Assembly: GCA_025330725.1 (NCBI GenBank)
Contig: JAIWND010000006.1
Span: forward strand, 124,001-188,000
Reading direction: 5' to 3'
DNA length: 64,000 nt
Source: Chlamydoabsidia padenii
Lineage: Eukaryota > Mucoromycota > Mucoromycetes > Mucorales > Cunninghamellaceae
Each line of letters begins with the position of its first letter. Position 1 is the first letter of the stretch. Below, piece after piece: positions 1 to 11,538 of this stretch. The notes beneath the pieces are model-generated. The model was not told where the DNA came from. It made no database searches and worked only from the letters and a program-made list of their open reading frames with translations. The position numbers and the translations under genes were made by a program.

Positions 1-242
1 TCTTGAGTTCTGATAATGTCAAGTCAATTAGTAAAGAAAGATAAAAAGAAAAGAGGCAGCACCAAAACTGGCGACAGTTTTGAGTGACATTATCGGCGTT
101 TGAATGAATGGGTGCTCATCCAATAACATTACCAATTTCCTTTTTTCCAGTTTGCATGACAGTTCCCATTTACAAAAAAACCATCAGTTATTTATTGTCC
201 AAACTGATATCTAACCTTTTATTTTAAATGGGCAAATGTAAA

Positions 243-334
243 CCTGACTTTTGTAAATGAAAAAAAAAAAAAAAAAAAGTTGCAGAATGAATTGACACAC
301 AATACAAAACTTACTTCAAAACCCGCTTACTCTC
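243..334 (+). repeat. local direct repeat, copy 1
   Basis: This roughly 90-base segment is repeated at 493-575. Both copies run CCTGACTTTTGTAAA, a poly-A stretch, AAGTTGCAGAATGAA, ATTGACACACA and then TTCAAA(A/C)CCCGCT. They differ mainly in the length of the poly-A run, which suggests a recent local duplication. Each copy ends in a variant of the TTCAAATCCCG motif that recurs through the window. Confidence 0.75.
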
Positions 335-492
335 GCCTGGAATCTTAAGAGAGCTCTACTGCCTTTATGGACAAACGATGCTAATGACAAAAGTAACCAT
401 GAGCATTCCTCAGCCTATTTCCAACAAAGTTTACATAATGGTCATTGTACCAAGTCCACTGTATGGAGCAGTATACCCTCAAGATCGTTTTA

Positions 493-575
493 TCCTGACT
501 TTTGTAAAAAAAGTTGCAGAATGAAAAATTGACACACAAGAAAAAACTTGATTCAAACCCCGCTCACCCTCAACT
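493..575 (+). repeat. local direct repeat, copy 2
   Basis: Second copy of the segment at 243-334, with a shorter poly-A tract and the motif variant TTCAAACCCCG at 552-562. Confidence 0.75.
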
Positions 576-2316
576 TTCTGTGCGCCTACGTAGTTCGGAT
601 ACTGTCATCAACTCACTAGAAGTAATCATGCTACTGAATGCTTATTATGACTATATAAATGAAATGGTGGGCAAAAGGGTCCAATTCAATTATGATGGTT
701 CCACATGAATGTTTAGGCAAACATTTTCTCACTTTAAAAATGATATCTCTCTCCCCCTCAAAAAAAAAGTCGGGATTTACATTTCTTTTTTTTTATTCAT
801 CTTTTTTGTCTGTCTTCAGATTCTCTTCTTCCTTTTACAATCCATTTGAAACGCTAACACTAATCTTAAAAAGCAGTATAGCTATATAGCTTGTAAAAGT
901 AACTTGAAAGGTAGGTTGTTTGAAGTTGTAGCTCATTAAAATACATGCGATTCATTCCACGTCAACTAACTCGTTACATCTTTTTTAATAGAGACGAGAC
1001 GAAGGAAACTCCTACAGGCAAAAACATTGTCTCCACCAAATAGACAAAAAAAGTATCATGCTTACTAGTGGCAAGTAAGTACCTGCTAATAACCTGTTTA
1101 TCCCTAGTCATTAAACTAAAGATGCTTCTTTTTATATCTCAAGGAGCTGTAGGAATTCGAAAAACCTGGTGGGTAACCCTCAACCTCCTCCAGCATTCCA
1201 ACCAAAAAGCAGTAATACGCATGCCCTGACGATTAGAAACTATCAACAACTTGAACACTCTACAACCAACGACTAATGAACCACAAGCTTCTGGTTATAA
1301 AAAGGGCTCCATACACAAAAAGACAATTACAACACAAGACATAAAAGAGGGTATGTTTGGAAGGACACCAATCTAGCTTACTATCATAATTTTAAGGTAG
1401 CTTAATTTAAATTTATATATAGGTATATATATCAACCTGTTCTAAAACAGGAAGATAGTGGGTGGACTCTATTTACAGGAACAATAAGTATCGCCACAAG
1501 ATACAACGTGGACAACAAAATATCCTCCTTCTTTTGCGGCGATATCATGCAAACTATGGACACATCCAGGTGGATCTCTCGCTCTCTATTAGCTTCCGAT
1601 ATGGGTACAACATTGATGTTATTAATGGAAACCTTTAGCAACAATGTTTATGGGAAGACAAGTCTTGGTGGCAGATTTGCAGGTGAAGGTAAGTCCCAAC
1701 AATTTAGTATATATATATATATAAACCAACGGTTAATCTTTCTGTAGACATTGTTTGCACATCAGGGTTTATGATTTGATTTACACAACGACTTCTCCAG
1801 ACCCTTTTACAACTAGGATGCTATAAATCATACGATGGATTTCTTACAACACAATACCTAACGCGTAGCTTGATGTACTTATTTCCCCCCTCCCCTCCAT
1901 TTACTTGTTATTTATACTTCCCTTTATTCGTAATATTTAATAAACACGTTATTAATAAATAGCCCATTGACATTCTTTGTCTTTTGTAATCAGATTTGCT
2001 TTTATCCATGCAGTAGTACATGATTCGGGGAATGAATATAATGGCGGGATGTAAAAAATGATCATGCAAGTGAAACAACTGATCGTCCACCCAATGTGTA
2101 ATATCAATCCAGGAACATAAAGTGAGTTCAATCCAAAGCGTAAAATGATATTGTCACCAATATCAATGCACATATCATTTAAAGAGTCAACTCATATACA
2201 TAATAAAAAGACAAGATAGAAGAGGCAGGCAAATACGTCATAAAAGACAGAGATAGACAAAATGGTCGAAGTTGTTAAACAGTATAGAGTAAAAAAAGAG
2301 TGTTTCTTTATTTCAA

Positions 2317-5300
2317 TTAAAAATAGTGTCGTAGAGCACCTTCATGTGTCAGGTTATCGTTATTGCTAATGATATGGTATGTATGTAATAGTAAACGGGG
2401 GAATCTAGCAGTAAAGTAATAAAGGTATTGATCAGGGGGTTCACCAAGCGTGCGTTTGACAGGTTCCGGTAGATCTTGCCAATGATGTTTCTAAAAGAAG
2501 AAGAAGAAAGAGAGGAATATTTAGTATACAAGTGACATACCCTTTGCCACCTCCCTTTTGTTTTGTTTTGTTTTTTACATTACCTTGTTTCGTAGAGCGC
2601 GGAGGAGATCCCGTACACGTTTACCATCATATTTTCTGAATTTCCCAAGATCATTGACCACGACACGATCAATACGGCGGTACCAGTCATATCCTATAAT
2701 CAACTTGGCATCCTTCTCTAGACATTGTAAAAGTGGTGATGGAGGATCTCGTTGTTCAACTTCAAACCGATCCGAGGCATCTTGTAAAAAGGATAAGCGT
2801 TTTGAGGTAGACCAAAAGAATGGATGAGCCAACACCTTATCTGCGGTCGGTCTATCATAAAAAAAGAGAGAAAGCATAATCAATTGGTCATTCTTGATTA
2901 ATATTTATGTTTTCTTTTTCTTTTATCATTTACCTTGATCGAGGATTTGCATTGATCATTGAATCAATGAGATCCATAGCTTCCATACCGTCTTCCCCCA
3001 TGTCTTCAAGTTTTGATATATCATAATCACCGTTTAGAATGTTGCTTTCCCGCCCAAATCGATTACCAAATGGATGATCACCATTAGATAACACATAATA
3101 AAAGATACAACCTGCCGAGAATATATCAATGGATCTTGTTGCTTTTACCCTGCTGATTTGATTGGGGTCCTTGCCATTACCAGAGCTGCTGCTGTTGTTG
3201 CTAAAATGAGTGGTATGATCCGATGCTGATGTAGAGGCGGCCAGCGCCCCGGCAAGTAATTCTGGTGCCCGCCATCCTGATGTGCCTGCAGGTGATGCCG
3301 CGGTATAGTGGAAGCTGCTTTGTTCACCATCCAGTTTCTTGCATAAACCAAAGTCGGAGATCAAGATTCGAAGGGGTGGATGACCATCTTTGGAAGAAGC
3401 ATTGTTGTTGATCAGGCCATGTTTTGAGGGTGCTAGTAGTATGTTTTGTGGTTTCAGATCTCGATGGACAATTTTGAGTGAATGGAGATGTTGGATTCCA
3501 CTGGTGATTTGATAGAGAGTGTTTGCGGGATCCACCTGATCATACAATTTCATGTCGGGTATAGCTAGTGAGCGATCCATACAATCTTGAAGAGATCCAA
3601 AACAAAGTTCCAAAGCAATATATAAAAACCGATCGGATTCTTCTTTGTAAAAGTATCGGACCACATTGGGATGATCATCACTTTCTTGTAGAAGCTTAAC
3701 TTCTTGAATAGCAACATCATAAAAGTCGATCAAGAGTCGTTTAACCGCAACCGCACGCCCATCAAAGGTTCCTTTATACACCACAGTTCCATGGCTGCCA
3801 TATCCTATATGCATATATACATTTTGAAGAAGAAGAAAGTTAGTTAAGGTTATTTTACGTCTTGTCCCCACCTTCGACTTACCCAAAACGTCTTCTGATA
3901 TATCGAGTACGCTTGACTTTGTCGGTCGGAATTCTTGTAAATCTAATCCAGTAGCTTTTAGTGAAGAAGTGACCGTATTGTTGGAAGATTGTTGGTGTGA
4001 TTGGAGTTCATCATTCTTTTCAGTCGAATTGATAGTTGTCGAAGAAGAATGAGATAGAGGCGGAGAGAGATCATCGGTATTAGATGATACATCCTTGTCG
4101 TGTGTAGTCACTTTTGTTGTTGTTGTTGCTGCTGATAATGTAATTTCGGGTCGTTCCGGCTGGTTATTACTGTTATATATATAGTGGTTCACCATGGGCA
4201 ATATATGAAGCACGTAAAGTTCCCACCCCCGTTTCCGACCCATGAATCCTGCCGTCAATAGAAGAATGAGGTATAGTTGCCAATACTGGCCTAGTCCAGC
4301 ATTGAAGAATCCTTGTAAATGATTGTTTGTGACATTGTGTTGTTGTTCATAGTCGTGTAGTGTTGTCGATGGTGAGGGTTCAGTGGTGGTGGAGGAGGGT
4401 CCATCTATAAAAGAGATTGGTGAAGGGGGAGATGGTGGTGGCAATAATACAGAATCGATTTTATGTCGTCCGATCAACTTGTCCGCCCTGTAGATTGACC
4501 TGTCAGTGTTGTATTTCGATTGTTTGTCAAATTCAGAATCCCCAGAGTCGATCAAATGTAAAGGACCACCAGGCATTTTTCCAGTCTCGGCAAAAGACCA
4601 TTCAGCCAATTGGACCAAAGGAAAGTGTTCCGCAGATAACGCATACAAGGTACCACCATGGACACTGATATAAACTGAGTTTTGTCGTGTTGGGTTGAGT
4701 GCACTGATCACGGTACCGATACCACCCAAGTTTAGTTGAGGAGGTGGAGTTTGTTTGCTGAGTACAAGAGAGAAGTCTGGCGTGCGGTACATGTCAAATA
4801 CAGTTACAGCTGGGTAAGGAAGATCTAACAACCAAATGATTTCACCTAGAAGAAGAAGAAGAGTAAAGTGTGAGTGAGTTACTAATATTGATATATACAT
4901 ATTGTTCCAGCTTACCATCTGTTCGATTAATAGCTGCTATGACACGATTGGAATCAGGAGCAATATAAGTATCTGATGCTTCCATACCTACAGGTACATC
5001 CCAGTTCATAGCATTTGGTTCATATTCACTGTAAGTAAGCCGCCAAGACATGTTCGTTTTAAGGTCATTAATCCGGACTTTGTATTCTATGAGGGAAAGG
5101 GAAGGTCAGTCAAAAAGTCGTTTGTATATTATCTTCTTCTTTTTTTCCTTACCATTCCTTGTCAGGTAGATAGTGTGGGAAGGTAGTTTATGCTTGGAGG
5201 CCATCATTAGTTCATATTGAGAGTCGTGGAGATCAAATTTGCGTAGAATATGGCCAGCGATAGGATCCAAAGCAATCATCAAGGTTGATTTTTCACCAAT

Positions 5301-6116
5301 ATAAACCATATCGTCTTCAGTTACAAGGGATCGGTCCACAATGTTCTTCATCGTGAAGGGAAGTTTCTATAAAGATAAACAAAGTGTAAGTAATTATATA
5401 TATATATATATATACCAGACAATAACCCCCCTTATATATATTATTACCTGCAAAGGCTCACCATCAACTTGAAGATACAAAGTACCGCCATTGATAGGTT
5501 CAACAATATAAGAGACGTTATAATCTTGTGGTTGGAGTGAAGATATAAATCCCACAGCCTTTCCTTCAACGTTGTTGCTGAGTACAGAAGAAGGAGCAAA
5601 TGTCGTATCACCTACTAAAGGAGCATCGCTGCCTTGGTCGTAGTAAACATTACTGTCAATATCATCTACATTACTATCGTCATCGTCGTCCAGAATATTA
5701 TCAGCCATGCCGTTTGCATATTGTTGTTGTTGTTGTTGTTGTTGTTGTTCATCGAGAAGAGCGTCAGGTACCAAGCGACTTTTGTATCGAGCATTTGATT
5801 TCACCAAGGATGCTTGCGCCCCACCTCGTATTGTCCAATAAACCCGCTTATTATAACGACCAATGCCACGAATAGACCCATCCAATAAAGTCACTAGCAC
5901 AATATCGACAGGGGTATAGCGTTGTTGATAAGTAACTTGTTGTCCTTTCGAAGAAGAAGAAGAGTACCGATTGGTTCTTTGTGAAAAGATGGTGGGTGCC
6001 GGTGGTGCACGGCAACTTTTATCTGCTGAATGTGCCAGAGTTTGTTGTGGTTGGCCTAATAGAAAATAAAGTGTCAATAGAGTGGTGGTGATGGAGAGAA
6101 GTAGGTGTAATTTCAT
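2317..6116 (-). CDS. IRE1: IRE1 unfolded-protein-response kinase/endoribonuclease
   Basis: Endoplasmic-reticulum stress sensor. In other eukaryotes it oligomerises when unfolded proteins accumulate and its RNase splices HAC1/XBP1-type mRNA. The start at 6116 begins a clear signal peptide (lysine then a leucine-rich stretch). The lumenal part carries PQQ-like segments, such as IIWLLDLPYPAVTVFD, and a poly-Gln run near 5730. One membrane segment follows near 4250. The kinase has the glycine loop GYGSHGTVVYKG, lysine in VAVKRLL, HRDLKPQN, DFGL and GTSGWRAPE. The C-terminus is a KEN-type RNase domain; its last exon, read from about 2490, encodes DLPEPVKRTLGEPPDQYLYY and ends in TAA at 2317. There are at least seven exons. 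The coding start is only 113 bases after the stop of the upstream TBC gene, so its promoter lies in or next to that gene's 3' end. The identity is certain; individual splice sites are inferred. Confidence 0.95.
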
Positions 6117-6229
6117 AATGCAAACATATGTAAAAGAATGTATAAAAAGAAGAAGGAAGAAGGAAGTGGAAAAGAGAGGACATATAAAAAAAACTTAAAA
6201 CGCCGCCAAATCAACCAGCCAGTCATTTT

Positions 6230-9200
6230 TTATTTCTGTATATGTGTTTTAACCAAAGTTGCATACTTTATCGAGTCTAGATGGATCATATTACTACTAC
6301 TACTACTACTACTATTTGATTTACCTATATTACCCAAAATATCATGGAAGAATTGATCTTGTTCACCTTTAGTAATTCCACCACTGACTGCCACCGCCGC
6401 CTTGGCTTCTTCCCCGCGGTGTTCGCCAATAAAGCCCATGTTTAAGATCCGCACGGTTTCGCTAAATCCACCACCCCACAGTAATGGTTCCAGGTATTTT
6501 AGTACCACCAACCCAGTCTTGAATAAGATCACATCGCCTTCCAGTAAAAAAATATCCCATAGCCTTGAGGAGACGCTGAGTGGTGTGATGGATGAGAAGA
6601 GAGTCATGAGCCAATCTGAGAGGTAATTGTCTGGTGTCAAAGAGAGGTTCTTGAAGTGGAGATACAATTTGGGCATATGTTCGGCAAATATCACATTAAA
6701 GATCTTGAAGTATCCTTTGACACGCGCTTCATCCGAGTTGTAGAGAGCAGAGAGGACAGGACTGTTGTGAATTAGGTTTGTTAAAGCGACAAATGTATCA
6801 TGAGTACCCAAATTCAAAAGAAGCATGCCAGCCAAGAAGGATGCTCCTCGAGTCTATTAAATACATTTAAGATTTTGGTTAGTCTATTAGTGGAGGGAGA
6901 AGGTAGTTTACTTACATAATTAAGATCTGAGCGGTATCCGATATAAGCATGTAGCACCTTCCGAAGAGATAAGAATAGGGGACCATCAGGCTACGTATAA
7001 ATAAAGAGAGTTACATGAGCATCCATTTTATATATAGATTATGGTCAAGTTAGTGAGTTACCTGGAAGACACATAAACTTGGAAGAGTGCGTACTATGTC
7101 TTCATCCACAGCTTTGTGTAAAAAGGCAATGGTACTTGTGTCGTATATAGGATTATCATCATCATCATCGTTGTTGTTGTTGTTGCTGTTGCTTTGTGCT
7201 ATATCGTTAGAGTTATCATCATCATCATCATCCCCGATTTTGATGGAATCTTGTGAATCGATACTTTCCCTGTCGCTCGATGTCATTGCACCACCATCTA
7301 CAATGTCGCTGATCGTATCTCCCTGTAATTCGTTTGCCTGATCAGAGTGTTGCGATGTCTTTGAAGAGTTGTTATTATTGTCGACATATCCAATGCTATG
7401 TGTTGTTGAAGAGGTTGTCGACTGTGGTGTCAAAGGTTCATCATCAAACTTGTTACTGTATCCTTCTTTGCCACTGTCCTCGTTATAGTCGTCGTCGTCG
7501 TCGTCTTGGTCGTTTAATACGTTTAAACTGCTGGTGCGCCTTCCATTTAGCTGTTGGTAAAATGTTGGATCGTCGTCTGTTGTGTTTATCGCCATATCTT
7601 GGTGGGCTGGATCATCATCGTACGAGTGATGTAAGGTATTGTTTTCTGCTATTCGGCGTCTCGTTGAGGTTCGTGATTCTTGTGAGTATTTGGTAGGTTT
7701 TGAGTCTTGATTAGGTCTATTGACAGAAGGCAGTCGGCGTGCACATGTGGAGAAGGATTCTGAGTTAGTCAAAATGTAATCGGTTAGTCGAGTAATCGAA
7801 TTAAATCATATGAGGATAGAGATTACCTTTAGATAAGCCAAGATTATTACCGATCGCCAAAATCCACACTTTTCGTCTACATCTTGGAGGAATACCTTGT
7901 AGCCATAGTTCTTGTACTTTCTTTTCCTTGATCCTATCACATAATAAAAAAAAGAGGGTACTGGGTCAATAATGTATATGCGTCGTCATAAATTGTTAAT
8001 TACTTTTTGTTCCAGTGAGGTAAGATGGTCTTCTCCCATACATTGACCGAGTGTGTCACCTTCTTGTTGATTTCTTCTTTTTTCTTGTCGTGTTCCTTTT
8101 GCTTTTTGATTTCTAAATGAAGAATCATTGACCCATTATTAGTAGACCATTCCTTCTTTTTTTTTTTTCCGATGTACCTTTTTTACTACTTACCTAACTG
8201 CAATGCCTTCTTCATCATAGCATCGTGTTGCTGAAGATGCTTCTTCTCTTCATTGGGGTCCTTTGGTGGCAACATTCTACATAAACGGACAATAAAAACA
8301 TTATGAGTAAAGGATAATGCCAGATCATCACCATGTATATTTATGCAATGACTTTCTTTCTTCTTTTATTTACCTTGGTCGGGTTTTGGACACCACAGTT
8401 TCAAGAGGCGAAGGTTTCATTGTATTCCGCTGTCGACTAAATAGATTCATGCTACCCAATAAAAAGTAAAGAGTAAAGTTAGATGATGCTTTTCTACTTT
8501 TATTAACACCCACTGTTTTACCTTGATCTTCTGCTGACACCTTTCAAATTAGAGCCACCGGCAGTGGCCACCACCTCCTTTTCACGGACATTTCGTTTGG
8601 CACCACGAAGAAGAGAAGAAGAGGAAGGAGTAGTTGCTGTGATGTTGGCTTCCTGGTTCGCAGCAGCAGCGGCAGCGACAGCGGCAGCGGCAGCCGCTGA
8701 GGATGTGGTGGTAGGTGAATCGCTAAGGACATCGGATATAGAGTAAAAGGGACCACTAAAGTCAGCAGAGGTGATTTTGAGTGTATCGTTTGCTGATTGA
8801 TTGTTGCTAGTACTGTTGTTTGTGTTCCTGTTATTGTTATTGTAGCCACCATGACGAGTTGTATTGGATATTGATGTATTAATAGTCGGTGATGCAATTG
8901 TATGCTGCCCATTGTTGTTGTTGATGGAATTATTTCGACGAGGCATGAACTTGAGTAGTTTGGCTGAGGTGGATATTGGTGGTGGTGCTGAGCCTACATA
9001 GCGTGTGCTGGCATCGCGTGGTAAATCCAAAGATACTTCTTCAAATAACTGATCATAATGGGATGTATGCCGAGTATCAGTTGGAGAGGAGAGCGTGGCG
9101 GATGCAAAGTGGTGTTCATCATCAGTATGTTTGCCGCTATTGTTGTTGGTGTTGTTGTTGCTGCTGCTGTTGTTGTTGTTGGTTTTTGCATCTTCCAGCG

Positions 9201-9390
9201 ATAATTCGTTCAAAAGATGATCGGTGGTAAAAGTGTTGTTTTGTAGTTGTGAAGAGTGTGTTTCCAGATGAATACCATTGTTGTGTTTAAAACGATTATC
9301 ATCATAACCATTAGTTGCTTCTAATAGTTGGGTATCGATGTCTTGTTGAGTATCCAAATCAAGTTCTACAAAATCGGCGTCATTGTCCAT
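6230..9390 (-). CDS. TBC (Rab-GAP) domain protein, TBC1D12/14-like
   Basis: Putative Rab GTPase-activating protein of membrane traffic. The N-terminal exon (8518-9390) is Asn/Ser/Ala-rich low-complexity sequence. Short exons then lead into a TBC domain: VQELWLQGIPPRCRRKVW near 7900, DEDIVRTLPSLCVFQ near 7090, then LNYTRGASFLAGMLLLNL and the helices up to about 6400. The best match in order and spacing is human TBC1D12/TBC1D14. Two features are odd. An acidic Asn/Asp/Ser-rich insertion of roughly 200 residues (about 7150-7750) sits inside the domain. The arginine finger (IVRTLP) is kept, but the usual YxQG glutamine finger reads YTRG, so GAP activity is uncertain. The 3' end is read straight through a poly-Ser run (agt repeats near 6300) to TAA at 6230; a gtaaat inside it could alternatively be a donor. 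Confidence 0.85.
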
Positions 9391-10277
9391 TCTAGTTGTA
9401 GCACCCTGTAATTAAAGTGAGTAAAAGAATAAAGAAAAAGAGTAAAAGGGGGAGGGAGTTTTTGGCTTCTTTTTTTTTTTTTTTTTTTGAAGTGCCATTG
9501 TCGGAATTTTAAATATGCTCCTGTCAAAGGTTATAGCCCTCAATGCTGTACGTATGTACTTCAATGATGCATCCTATCATAAACATATACTACTCATATA
9601 GTACTTTTTAATGTATATATTGCGTAAACTTGTGAATCTGCATATAATTGAATGGAAATGAAAATGACCTGCGATAACGGTGCTTCAAATGAACTACCAA
9701 ATAAAGGCTATTTTTTTACTTTATATTTAACTTTCGATTTGGAATTGCTTATCAATTCATATATTCTCGCTTTGATAGCTTTTGAATGCACCACATTGCA
9801 ATCTGAATACAAGTTGGGGTCAATATTTATCTGCATCAGACATCAAGCGTACAAATAATCTTTATCAAGCATGCCGTTACCCAAAATTTGTTCGTTTTTT
9901 ATTATCACTTTCATTTACTACCATCACAAAAAAGATAGTAAAAGAAACTTGATTGAGACAGAAAAAAAAATTATGCATAGACGATCATCAATGGAGGTCT
10001 ATATTGTTGAGGAAATCGAATTTGGCAACATCACAAATCTCAACTGGGCTCTACACTCCGCATCTGAAGCGAATGCACATCATCTCGTTTTATCAAAATA
10101 ATTTTCTTTTGATATAAGATCCTCTTTAATTTGTTTTACTATTGCCATCTGTTTTATTTAAAGTTACCTTACAAGCGTAACTATTGTCTTTATTGATCTT
10201 ACTTTGATTCAAGATATACTTTTCTTTATTTTCAAATCCCGCTTTCCAAATTGGGATTTCTTTTTAACAAGAACCAT

Positions 10278-10325
10278 CAAAAGGTTGAATCTAAACCAAA
10301 AAAAATTCTGGTGCTCACTACTTTA
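10278..10325 (+). repeat. 45-base direct repeat, copy 1
   Basis: AAAGGTTGAATCTAAACC, an A-rich spacer and ATTCTGGTGCTCACTACTTT recur, slightly changed, at 10787-10831, about 509 bases downstream. Confidence 0.7.
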
Positions 10326-10786
10326 GTACATACATACTTTTGTTGAGCCTGAGGCACAAAATTTCGGGCCTAATATGGACAATTTCCTGCAAGCCATCTT
10401 TGGCGCTTCTCATAATTTTTTTTGCCGCACTTACTGTCTTCACATTTTCTACCGTACTCACCGCAATGACCGCCCCCTTACATATAATTACCCCTTATTT
10501 CATAATTTAGTATAAATACCCCATCTTTCCCCACAATTTATTCTTCTTTAGTTTATTTTATAAGTTTTAAGTTATATCTTATCATATATTTTTAACTCAC
10601 CCTTTTCTATATAAAATTCAGTACAAAGGACTTTGATCCACCAAAACTACTGTCTTATTTTACTTTGTTTCTATCATCTATATAGAAACTTGATTTGTTT
10701 TTGACTCTATCATTGATATAGAAGTCCTTTATTTTATTACTTCAGACTATAAGTCTTGACTTTATTTTATTTTTATTATTTTACTT

Positions 10787-10831
10787 CAAAGGTTGAATAT
10801 TAACCACAAATATTCTGGTGCTCACTACTTT
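10787..10831 (+). repeat. 45-base direct repeat, copy 2
   Basis: Second copy of the repeat at 10278, with the identical core ATTCTGGTGCTCACTACTTT. Confidence 0.7.
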
Positions 10832-11125
10832 TTAAACTCAAACGATCTACTTGAATCAATCCATCTCTACAAGAGAGAAAAGAAAATCAATTTAACCTCC
10901 GAACCAAGCACACTTTGACTGGTTCCTGAATTTCCTATTTGGACTCTATAAACGCAAATTTACATTATCTAAAGATAATAACATATCTACAACACACATA
11001 TAAAAACACAAAAACCACAAAAACACACCCACGTTACCTAAATCCATACACATTTAGCGGTATCAAACCACTACCGACAAAAACCAATCCCAACTCCGTC
11101 CAACGAGGTTAAAAATTAAAAGAAA

Positions 11126-11198
11126 TGCCCCGAGCGTGGATCGAACACGCGACCTTTAGAACTTCAGTCTAACGCTCTCCCAGCTGAGCTATCAAGGC
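11126..11198 (-). tRNA. tRNA-Phe (GAA)
   Basis: Read on the minus strand the 73 bases fold as a complete cloverleaf: acceptor GCCTTGA with TCGGGGC (two G-T wobbles), D arm GCTC...GAGC, anticodon stem TTAGA/TCTAA around loop CTGAAGT (anticodon GAA), T arm GCGTG-TTCGATC-CACGC, discriminator A. It has no intron and CCA is not encoded. A T-rich run follows at a distance. The spacer on its 3' side contains the 45-base direct repeats. Confidence 0.95.
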
Positions 11199-11467
11199 GT
11201 AATTATTTTTTGAATTGGCATGTGTTATATAAAGCACACTTTATTAAAAAATCACGTGACATGTTTTCAACCAATCAAATGGCGGTGTAATATTAAAGGT
11301 CCTCTTCAATGCAGGGTCTCCCCCACACATACAAAACCCATCGGTGCCGTCACTCTACAAAAACAAAGACAATCAGCATTCTGATACAACAAGTACAAGT
11401 GACATTTATTATAATTATTAAGGTTGGTATCATTGGTATAGTAATGATGATCGATATAAAATGAGGG

Positions 11468-11504
<37 letters not shown>

Positions 11505-11538
11505 AGGGGAAGGAGTAAAATTAACAATGGCAATAAGA

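Larger units (their letters stand above)
1..2316. other. spacer with weak exon-like signals
   Basis: No gene can be called firmly here. Two stretches on the plus strand look like spliced exons. The first is 992-1074 joined to 1144-1276 across a good intron (gtaagt donor, ctcaag acceptor), giving an open frame that ends in TAA at 1274. The second is an open frame from about 1430 to 1688, followed by gtaagt, then an acceptor at 1747 and a stop at 1777. Neither product resembles a family I know, no convincing start was found, and the minus strand is also open across part of the second stretch. They could be a small lineage-specific gene, a decayed gene or chance. The spacer also holds a local duplication (listed separately) and the 3' flank of IRE1. 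Confidence 0.3.
9391..11125. other. AT-rich spacer, no supported gene
   Basis: This 1.7 kb stretch contains only short unconvincing frames. It holds a poly-T run near 9470, one exact TTCAAATCCCG motif (10231-10241), a TATA-like element (TATAAATA near 10511), and a 45-base direct repeat listed separately with small palindromic stretches near 10680-10760. The repeat spacing and TATA element would fit a decayed solo LTR or promoter duplication, but no target-site duplication was found. Confidence 0.5.

Noticed and set aside
8564..9230. Plus-strand frames rich in Ala and Cys
   Set aside because: Antisense shadows of the Asn/Ala repeats in the TBC gene's first exon.
9652..10101. Two consecutive plus-strand frames
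   Set aside because: Short, AT-driven composition, no splice sites joining them and no recognisable motif.
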